64,000 bases of DNA from Phlebotomus papatasi (lineage: Eukaryota; Arthropoda; Insecta; Diptera; Psychodidae). Below are positions 59,725 through 64,000 of this stretch, piece after piece; positions within the stretch are counted from its first letter, which is position 1, and each line of letters opens with the position of its first letter. The stretch spans positions 87,234,627 through 87,298,626 of the forward strand of contig NC_077223.1 in the NCBI RefSeq assembly GCF_024763615.1, read 5' to 3'. A program made the translations under genes and the position numbers. Under the pieces are notes generated by a model, which was not told the origin of the DNA, did no database searches, and worked only from the letters and a program-made list of their open reading frames with translations.

Positions 59725-61560
59725 AGTTATTATTAATCGTATCTGGATATTTGTTACAATGTAATCATATTATGTTATATTGTTGTTAATCCCGTGTTGG
59801 AAGAATCTACTAAGTCCGTTTTTAGACCGCCTAGGCGTGCCTTTCCCGTGATGTGGATGCTTCTTCCGTGTCCCGGAGTTTTTGGGCAAAGGCGGTGCAT
59901 TTTTTATTACGTTATATCACATTGAAAATGTCTTTTTCTAAACATTCATATCTTTGCACCGGGCGGGACTCAAACTCACAACTATAAGGCACGAGTCAGA
60001 GATCTCATCCGCCCAAGACCCAACGGTCTTCCTATTGCGCCACTGAGATCCTCATTATTAATAGTATCGGAATATTTGTTACAATGTAATCATGTTTTTT
60101 ATATGTTACTGCTGCTCTATCCCGTCTTAGAAGAGTCTGCTACTCCGTTTGTAGACTATTCCAGGACCAGGAGCGCTTTTCCCGCATTATGGATGCTTCT
60201 CCCGTGCTCCCGGAGACTTGTTGGTCAGAAGCGGTGCATATTCGTACCATCCGGTGTTTCATTCCATGTGAAAATGTCTTTTTTTCTAACATTCAGTTGT
60301 TTGCACCGATCAGGACTCGAACTCATAAATGTGAGACTCGAGTCAGAGATCTCATCACCCAAGACCAATGGTCTTGTCTATTGCGCCATAGAGACCTCCA
60401 TTTTTTTCTATGTTCTTAATGAATTTGGCCTATGACTCTTTTCAGGAAATTTAAGGCTATGGACTAGCTATTAAATTTTAACCCATTCAGTCAATGTACC
60501 AGAAATACTTGAAACAGAATGCTCATATTTTGGGATTAGTTTCCTATAGATTAATAGATGAATTTTTTGAAAAGAAAAAAAATTTACTTATTATGGGCGC
60601 GCGGGGAGCCCCTGTCAAACACACGTCTTAACGGTCACTGAATTTAAATTCTGTGCATTAATTCATTACAAACTCTATTGATTTAGAAAGAGTAACTATC
60701 CAAGAACACAAATTGGGTACTAGAATTGAAATCAGGGAAGAGGAAAGAGACCAATTTTAATAAATTCGATGGGATGTCGTATTTTCCGTCCGCCATTTTG
60801 ACCAAAAATTTTGCATGACCTTCCGCGAAGCAAGAAAACAATATCAAAATGTATTTTCATCTCTGTTGGACTATTTTTTCCAAGTAATTGAAGGACTAAA
60901 GTTACTAAAAATTCGTTCCCGACAGCAATTCGGATAAAAATTGCCCAGGAATAAATCATCTAAAATCACTCAATTTGCGTATGATGTATAATACCATGGT
61001 AAGGAATGGGTTAATACTATATTGGGTCAAATTCATTAGAAACATATTGAAAAAATAAGTAGTTCGAAGCTTCAGTCGTCCAAAGACAGCGCGCTTTCCC
61101 CTATAAAGAATCAAAACTATCAAATGCTTATCATAGTGCTTAATACTTCCCTCAAATTTAATGGTTTTTAATTTTATATAAAAAAGAAAAACAGTATTAA
61201 AGGCAATAGATTGAGAAGGGCATTTTATGTTATATTTCCTACTTCTGAGTAAATGGTAAAGTGTCTTTGTCTAACTCCTTTAATTTTATTTTCCTTTTTA
61301 GTGCTACCGTCGCAAAATACCTGGCTGAAGATAGTTTTGCTCTTATTTTCGGCATTAACACCATGTTTGCCCTACTCTTTCAAACAATTATGACAATAGT
61401 TGTTATTTCCGACGTGGGATTTGCCCTGGATCCCCGAGGCCAATTTCAAGTCTTCGGATGGTACTTTGTGTGCTTGGCAGCTATATTTGGAGTAACTGGA
61501 CTAGTGAAGATTATAAATAGAAAATGTCGAGGAGGAACTTTTCAATTATCAACACAATGA
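36491..61560 (+). CDS. SLC19-family thiamine/folate-type vitamin transporter (7 coding exons)
   Basis: Join of 36491-36699, 40470-40557, 40662-40875, 45879-46130, 46199-46410, 50891-51177 and 61302-61560 gives 1521 nt and 506 aa, with all introns GT-AG and all phases matching. The family (human SLC19A1-A3) comprises 12-helix major-facilitator carriers that take up reduced folate or thiamine across the plasma membrane. Family hallmarks seen: RPSEP near residue 21, EIYP near 46, a TDMLRYKP-like segment after helix 2, EVAYYTYIYAKV near 111, and TGRFLAG near 140. A polar loop of about 90 residues (roughly 195-290) is the usual cytosolic loop between helices 6 and 7. The length is typical of the family. 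The start has A at -3 and begins just before the first conserved block. Insects carry several SLC19 paralogues, so the substrate (thiamine is more likely than folate) cannot be decided here. Introns are 3770, 104, 5003, 68, 4480 and 10124 bp; the long ones are filled with MITEs. Confidence 0.93.
37180..37300. mobile_element. MITE, CCCTAGACACACTTACG family, truncated copy 4
   Basis: TTACGACTTAAGCCGAAAGA, CGACTTAGTG and an inner inverse TAAGCCGTCTCTCGAC are present; it most resembles the 25985 copy, sharing CCCAGGTCTGTCAAGGCCCT-like ends. It interrupts the element at 36925-37175. Confidence 0.65.
37300..37481. mobile_element. decayed copy of the GGGGAAAGCGCGC MITE
   Basis: The right end (GTCGTTCGAAGGTAACGCGC, then TTTTCCC) is recognisable; the left end is reduced to ACACTATCTTCGAATGACTC. 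Confidence 0.6.
37715..37847. mobile_element. MITE, CCCTAGACACACTTACG family, decayed copy 5
   Basis: AGCTTAAGCTGAGAGATGGC and GCTAAGCTGTCTCTCTTC are the inner inverted blocks around GTAATTATAATCAAAATAAT. Confidence 0.6.
37848..38045. mobile_element. 200-bp MITE, CTTCAGACT family, copy 2
   Basis: CGTCTTCAGACTAGAGGTTT to CTTAGGTCTAAAGCTC, co-linear with 14195-14395. It is wedged inside another MITE nest (36925-38220). Confidence 0.65.
38046..38175. mobile_element. MITE, CCCTAGACACACTTACG family, decayed copy 6
   Basis: ACCGAGATATAGCTTAGCGT and CACTAAGCTGTCTCTCAGCT, then AAGCC, are inner inverted blocks, ending GTCCAGGGCATTAC. Confidence 0.55.
39010..39530. repeat. minisatellite array of TTCGGGATTTTGGCT units
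   Basis: About 35-40 degenerate units of roughly 13-15 bp, all in one orientation. In one frame it reads as FGILAFGILA-like peptide, which is a by-product of the repeat rather than a gene. It looks like an isolated arm of the foldback family, in intron 1 of SLC19. Confidence 0.75.
40367..40408 (-). CDS. candidate 42-bp microexon (phase 1-1) antisense within SLC19 intron 1
   Basis: Acceptor TTATTTCTTTTCAG and donor AAG|GTGAGT are both near consensus. The only open frame gives HIPEVIQQCLSPQ, phase 1 in and out. Because it is so short, the open frame carries little weight; the quality of the two splice sites is the main support. It lies inside intron 1 of the transporter, on the opposite strand, 61 bp from exon 2. 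Confidence 0.33.
40470..40557 (+). CDS. SLC19 transporter coding exon 2
   Basis: 88 nt, from acceptor TTTCTAG to donor TAT|GTAAGT, entering in phase 2 and leaving in phase 0. It encodes the YKPIIVL segment and a hydrophobic helix (ISGICLWAILLW). It starts only 61 bp beyond the right edge of a candidate exon on the opposite strand (40367-40408). Confidence 0.9.
40662..40875 (+). CDS. SLC19 transporter coding exon 3
   Basis: 214 nt, phase 0 to phase 1, acceptor CATCTTACAG and donor GGAA|GTAAGT. It carries the most family-diagnostic stretch: QFFYGFFMAAEVAYYTYIYA, the basic loop ERRRYQQVTGHTRSA, and GRFLAGTTAQLLV. Confidence 0.93.
42595..43425. mobile_element. foldback-type element, copy 3 (long arms)
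   Basis: The left arm at 42595-42775 is in the CCAAAATCCCGAA sense, the right arm at 42895-43425 in the GGGATTTTGGCTT sense. The central segment, read on the - strand, matches the core of copies 1 and 2 (CCCGAATTCTTAAAA, later TTTTGGGAAATCATTA), so this copy is inserted in the opposite direction. It lies in intron 3 of SLC19. Confidence 0.7.
43555..43857. mobile_element. two tandem 145-bp palindromic MITEs
   Basis: Each copy runs from (C)ACAATAGCTTTTGTTTGTAAA or the equivalent to its inverse ending ATGTTATTGTGC, with GAGTGAGCAAGATAACTAGA at the axis. Copy A is about 43565-43700 and copy B about 43716-43853, separated by GGACATTATGACCAAAG. The copies differ by about 10%, so they are two insertions or an old duplication. 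Confidence 0.75.
43858..45878. other. rest of SLC19 intron 3, no feature seen
   Basis: AT-rich. A weak inverted motif ACCTACCAAGACCCGGTCAA/ACGGTCGGTAGTTTTAGTGTT spans about 44292-44513 and suggests an old TIR element. Confidence 0.35.
45879..46130 (+). CDS. SLC19 transporter coding exon 4
   Basis: 252 nt, phase 1 to phase 1, acceptor TTTACAG and donor CTA|GTAAAG. It encodes helix 6 (GISIILPSVGVSMYF) and most of the large polar cytosolic loop, which is rich in D, E, N and S and poorly conserved in the family. Confidence 0.88.
46199..46410 (+). CDS. SLC19 transporter coding exon 5
   Basis: 212 nt, phase 1 to phase 0, acceptor TCCTTTCAG and donor CCAG|GTAAGC. It finishes the cytosolic loop and encodes HFVAGYSNRTVFQWSLWWALA, which matches the start of helix 7 in the family. 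The intron before it is only 68 bp, and read-through of that intron soon meets a stop. Confidence 0.9.
46560..47420. repeat. decayed dispersed repeat, related to 5690-6070 and 53040-53830
   Basis: AACGGTTAGAGATATCGACT and TCCGGTCTTCGGTGACC start it; AAGGTCTTGAAATTT and CAACTGATTTGTTTAAATTT match the 53.3-kb copy. Near 47205 TTTTCTCAAAGCTTTCGACTAGG with CCTTCCTCGG resembles the block at 9862-9900. Confidence 0.45.
48111..48537 (+). mobile_element. 430-bp pogo-derived MITE, copy 3
   Basis: Same family, lying in intron 5 of the SLC19 gene. TA precedes the left TIR; the right flank reads TTA, suggesting a mutated duplication. It retains the same transposase-start relic as copies 1 and 2. Confidence 0.82.
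49150..49500. repeat. interspersed ACCGGTTC(A/C) repeats
   Basis: TAACCGGTTCATTACCGGTT and variants occur six or more times over 250 bp; similar GGTTATGAACC/GGTTCAAATGGG motifs occur at 32130-32690. Confidence 0.4.
49690..49930. repeat. repeat with AACAGCGTGACGACATTTC block
   Basis: GACGGAGAGACAAACAGCGT and CAGAAATCGTCTGAAACGCA match, inverted, 30765-30840 (GCGTTTCAGACGATTTATGA, GTTTGTCCGTCTGTCCGTC). Confidence 0.5.
49954..50186 (-). mobile_element. MITE, CACTGAGAAAAAA family, reverse copy in SLC19 intron 5
   Basis: Begins ACACTGAAAAAAAATCCGAA and ends TTTTTTTCTCAGTGTA. The same internal blocks occur in reverse order relative to 10113-10375. Confidence 0.78.
50891..51177 (+). CDS. SLC19 transporter coding exon 6
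   Basis: 287 nt, phase 0 to phase 2, acceptor TTTTCCAG and donor GCAAG|GTAAGA. It encodes VQTYIQPLWQ, the NGAVEAVLTLFGA helix (family-typical NGxVEA), and two more helices ending with LYHFMITIA. Confidence 0.93.
51995..52205. mobile_element. 211-bp MITE with GGGGAAACTGGGGCACCACC ends
   Basis: TIRs of about 30 bp beginning GGGGAAACTGGGGCACCACC and its inverse; TA at 51993-51994 and 52206-52207. Noncoding, in SLC19 intron 6. Confidence 0.85.
53040..53830. repeat. dispersed repeat, two direct copies
   Basis: Two related units (about 53040-53460 and 53480-53830) each contain TTCCGGTCTTC or CAGATCTTCAG, an AAACCATGTTTTTTT block, and GGTGGTCCAGGCGAACATTT. About 350-400 bp per unit, in SLC19 intron 6. 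Confidence 0.55.
54650..54884. mobile_element. 235-bp MITE with GTAAAGTACCC ends
   Basis: GTAAAGTACCCTCTAGTCGG, then CCGGTTTCTCAACTCGGCCA, is inverted as TGGCCGAGTTGAGAAACCGG and GGGTACTTTAC. The TIR is about 40 bp with few mismatches. Its edge supplies or abuts the donor of the candidate exon at 54889-54990. Confidence 0.8.
54889..54990 (-). CDS. candidate internal exon (phase 1-1) antisense within SLC19 intron 6
   Basis: 102 nt after a good acceptor (polypyrimidine stretch, then AATTTACAG), with donor GCAA|GTAAAG, which lies at the edge of a MITE (54650-54884). The open frame reads PLFGWTFRKFLVITVPQLLP, continues GHKGGISITIKCA, and is locally GC-richer than its surroundings. Phase 1 at both ends, as in the 16069 and 40367 candidates. 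The product is not recognised. The donor is weaker than those of the other candidates. Confidence 0.33.
55362..55510. mobile_element. palindromic MITE related to 27957-28110, copy 2
   Basis: TTTCTGTTGGTTCCTGTCAC, then GAGAAAACAGCCGAGACTGG and AACCAATGTCAGAAAAAATC; the internal block GAGAAAACAG(T/C)CGAGAC is shared with copy 1. Confidence 0.55.
55511..57530. other. SLC19 intron 6 segment without identifiable features
   Basis: Only short random ORFs and a GAGAGAGAGAAAGAGAG run near 56890 are seen. Confidence 0.35.
57533..57782 (+). mobile_element. MITE, CACTGAGAAAAAA family, in SLC19 intron 6
   Basis: Begins CACTGAGAAAAAACGGGGGT and ends CTTTTTCGGATTTCTTTT. A further 5'-end fragment lies at 5421-5460, where it abuts a DUF4780-like relic. 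Confidence 0.76.
58375..58640. repeat. dispersed repeat matching 21960-22260
   Basis: GAGTCCGGTCTATTTC, TAGAAAGGTCTCGGTTTCGG and AAATTTCATCGAAATCG follow the same order as the 22-kb copy. Confidence 0.5.
59637..59722. repeat. (ATT)n microsatellite, tail of a - strand SINE
   Basis: An irregular TATTATATTA start, then about 22 ATT units, at the 3' end of the SINE at 59637-60049. Confidence 0.88.
59637..60049 (-). mobile_element. SINE on - strand with (ATT)n tail, distal of a tandem pair
   Basis: Read on the - strand: GATCTCAGTGGCGCAATAGG (box A region), then GAGTTTGAGTCCCGCCCGG (box B region, shared with the SINE at 34063), a body with CCGGGACACGG, and a long AAT-rich tail that is (ATT)n at 59655-59722 on the + strand. 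Confidence 0.7.
60050..60405 (-). mobile_element. SINE on - strand, proximal of a tandem pair
   Basis: Same family and order as 59637-60049 (GGCGCAATAGACAAGACC, then GAGTTCGAGTCCTG), with its tail (TTATTAATAGTATCGG region) directly at the head of the other copy. The two are arranged head to tail. Confidence 0.7.
60390..61102. mobile_element. interrupted, decayed copy of the GGGGAAAGCGCGC MITE
   Basis: The right end GACAGCGCGCTTTCCCC at 61085-61101 is intact. Near 60400 the internal block TCTATGTTCTTAATGAATTT is present, but the left TIR has been lost where SINE copies are inserted. Confidence 0.5.
61302..61560 (+). CDS. SLC19 transporter coding exon 7 (C-terminus)
   Basis: 259 nt, entering in phase 2 after acceptor CCTTTTTAG and ending in TGA. 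It encodes the last two helices, with the family-like sequence LIFGINTMFALLFQT, and a short cytosolic tail. It is separated from exon 6 by a 10.1-kb intron full of repeats. Confidence 0.92.
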
Positions 61561-61602
61561 AATTTAGTGATACTTCCTTTTCTACTTTAACCTCTGAAGC
61601 CA

Positions 61603-61608
61603 AATAAA
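61603..61608 (+). terminator. polyadenylation signal of the SLC19 gene
   Basis: A perfect AATAAA lies 43 bp after the stop codon and is the first one downstream, implying a 3' UTR of roughly 60-80 nt. Confidence 0.6.
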
Positions 61609-61609
61609 T

Positions 61610-63070
61610 AGATCAACCACACAAGTGGCATGTTTACTGAATTTGAAGAAGGTGTTTGGTCATTCATGCTGAAGAGTTCTCTCAGCTGGGATTAAAGGAA
61701 TACCATGGAGAAAAGGTGAGAAATGGTCGAGAGAACATTGACATGTGAAACATGATGCTTTGCATGTCCTTTTTCCATCTTTTGATCCAAAGTGTATTAT
61801 CAAGATTTCATGCGTATGTGATATATTTATTTAAGTTCACATCTCTAATGAGTTCATCTCTTTTGATCTCTAACATCACTTGAGATAGAGACTTTTGCGG
61901 GAGAAATGAGCCTGTTATAAAATATTTATCCAACTCTCATACAGTTACATGCTTATGCTACTATAAATTAATCTTGGATTTTTGGGCTTTATTCATTCAC
62001 GTGAAACTCCTCAATTAAAGTACCTATAGGATTTAGTATGCATGAACAACTATTGTGTTAAGCTTTTAGAACTAGAAGAGCAACTATACTACATAGGAGG
62101 GAGCTTTAAATTTTTGATTTACTCAAGCTTCACCAAAGCAATAATATAATAGTTTAAATAGTCATTGGTATTCCATCCTCATTCAATTTAAGCTGTAAGA
62201 AGGAAGTTTCAGCATAATACTACTACAAATTTCATTGATTAGCAAGAAATTTTGTACAATTACCGACACTTCTCCGACCTAAACAATATCGTGTGAAACA
62301 CTGCTAAGAATTTGGTAAATATTAACACTGTATGCAAGAGCTTTTCAGCTACTTACTAAACATCATGAACTTCCAATATTGACTTTGCACCCAAATTAAA
62401 ATAAATCGCACAAATAACTGGGTTTCCTTGTGAAATTGTCATTTAATTCATTAGTCTAGCAAACATCTAAAATTGGACGTGTCTAAATAAATAAATTGAA
62501 TTATTTTTTTACGACTGAACTTATCAAGTTCGTCTGCGGAGATAAGTTTGATAAGCACAATTATTCATTCTAAAGTTCAACTCGCAATCCAATTAGCACA
62601 TAATTATCAAAGTTTTTGGAAAAAGAATCTCAGCTTCTATAAGCTTATTAGGTCAGCTGTGAGCAATGCTGTGGGGAATTTTGTTGCAATATGATAAAGT
62701 TATTTGATAAATTTAAACACTTTGATTGAGTAAATTCTTGAAAACCATTCGAAAATGCGATCCATATCAATCACTAAGAGGTTCATAGAGGGCTTGGCAA
62801 TAATGTTCAGACTGTTACAGAAATCCCCTACAGGACTTATCACTGCTCCAAAATTTTTATATTCCAGACATGGAATATAGAGCATGGTCAAAAGACGTAA
62901 CTTATCACGATGAATATTCCAATCTTGACCTGAAACTATTTTAGCAAATAGTTCTCCTGAGACTGAAAACTATCACTAAATTTTCATGTTATTTACATTT
63001 CCATCTGTTGCATCCAATTGATTTTCAATTTAAATTTCAAAAGGAGCTTAATAGTCTCTCTAGATAAATA
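61610..63070. other. intergenic sequence downstream of SLC19
   Basis: No convincing ORF or repeat was seen between the polyA signal and the MITE at 63073. The last 700 bp of the window (63290-64000) is likewise blank. Confidence 0.4.
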
Positions 63071-63072
63071 TA

Positions 63073-63287
63073 GGGGAATGTTGGCATGGTTCGCATAGAG
63101 TGAACCATAAAACAACGCAAATTTTCTCTTTGTTTATAGAGAGCTACTTCGTCATTTTTAGCCATAAGATAGATAATTATTAAGCTCATGAAACAAGATG
63201 AAAAATGATCAGTCAGCTCTTTGCAAACAAAGAGAAAATTCACATCGTTTGAAGGTTCACTCTGTGCGAACCATGCCTACATTCCCC
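63073..63287. mobile_element. 215-bp MITE with GGGGAATGTTGGCATGG ends
   Basis: TIRs of about 35 bp starting GGGGAATGTTGGCATGGTTC and its inverse; TA at 63071-63072 and 63288-63289. A further inner inverted block is CAAATTTTCTCTTTG/CAAAGAGAAAATT. Confidence 0.85.
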
Positions 63288-64000
63288 TAGGTAAGGAGAT
63301 ATGTAAATCTTACATCTAAATTGCTTTAAAAAACAGTTTAAATTAGTTAAACTCTTAATTTTTCAGAAATTTCTACATTTTAGGAACAGTAATATTTTTT
63401 TATAATATGCGATGGGTAAGCGTCCGAGGCGTTCGGAGAAGCTTTAACTCCCGAGAATGAACTCCGCGGAAATATTCTTTCTCGAAGGTTTTTTGAATCG
63501 AAATTCGATGAAAAATATACACTCTAAATAAGAGCGAGACCGGCTAATGTGTTGAAAAAATGTTTTTTTAATTCTAAAGTACCTACATTGATATGTTGTA
63601 TTCCTTGAGGACCAAGATGCTTTACCACTAATAAATGCATTCAGTCATCACCGAAATTAATAATGGCCTTGCCCTTCTGATTCACATTTTTCACTAAATT
63701 TCCAACATTTTTCGATCAGGACTTCGAAATGAGACGAATCCGTTCGGTCAGATCCTTAAAAAATCACACTCTCTTTCCTAGAATCATGAGCTTAATTTTG
63801 CTGCTCCTTGTCACAATGTTAAGGTTATGTTCCACTTAAACAAATTGATAATTTGTTTAAACGTATCCCGACTTTGCCTGTTACGCCACGTTCTGGAAAT
63901 TAATAGAAATATTTTCAGCTTTAAATTATAAGTTCACTTGAGGACAAATAATTTTTGGAGTTTTCAGTGAAATTTGTACGTCAATGGTTAAAACGCTACC

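Noticed and set aside
59940..60050. tRNA gene on the - strand
   Set aside because: Part of a repeated SINE; the two tandem copies and the 34-kb relative share the head, and no cloverleaf can be closed.
60076..60435. 119-aa ORF on the + strand
   Set aside because: It is the antisense of the SINE copy at 60050-60405.

Overview
The window looks like nuclear DNA from an insect, most likely a dipteran. The evidence is an AT-rich background (visibly about two thirds A+T), GT-AG introns of 68 bp to 10 kb, an insect-type SLC19 vitamin transporter gene, and a very high density of short TA-flanked inverted-repeat elements. I lean towards a nematoceran fly such as a sand fly, but nothing here fixes the species.

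The one gene I can assemble completely is an SLC19-family thiamine/folate-type transporter on the + strand (36491-61560). It has seven coding exons, every junction is GT-AG and in phase, the protein is 506 aa, and a polyA signal lies at 61603. Its introns 1, 3, 5 and 6 are long and full of repeats. On the - strand there is a clearly coding exon at 2981-3297. Three further well-bounded candidate exons lie at 16069-16182, 40367-40408 and 54889-54990, and all three are phase 1-1. They may belong to one long-intron gene on the - strand, two of whose exons would lie inside introns of the transporter. I do not recognise that gene, and the link between the exons is inference.

Most of the rest is mobile-element debris. 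Region by region: 1-2940 holds a MITE fragment and pogo-like elements, including a 1.2-kb copy that keeps the start of a transposase. 4795-5407 holds a DUF4780-like ORF cut by a MITE. 6080-9580 holds several MITEs and a 1.38-kb pogo-like element with transposase remnants. 12389-13554 is a TIR element containing a nested foldback element. 13857-18560 has two tRNA-derived SINEs and a short MITE. 19384-20434 is a MITE within a MITE. 22300-28110 is a patch of higher GC with decayed coding-like sequence and an R2-like non-LTR retrotransposon interrupted by a piece of a PRPF38B-type splicing-factor gene. 30770-34850 and 36930-38200 are nests of MITEs and one SINE with a perfect target-site duplication. 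39010-43860 carries foldback minisatellite arrays and a tandem pair of palindromes. 46560-55510 and 57530-61100 hold further MITEs, divergent repeats and two tandem SINEs.

The most distinctive observations are: (1) the splicing-factor fragment inside the R2-like retrotransposon; (2) possible interleaving of two genes on opposite strands; (3) about eight different TIR families that all start with TA then GGG/GGGG, some carrying pogo-type transposase remnants; and (4) a foldback family whose arms are built from a short CCGAAAGCCAAAAT-like repeat around a conserved core.
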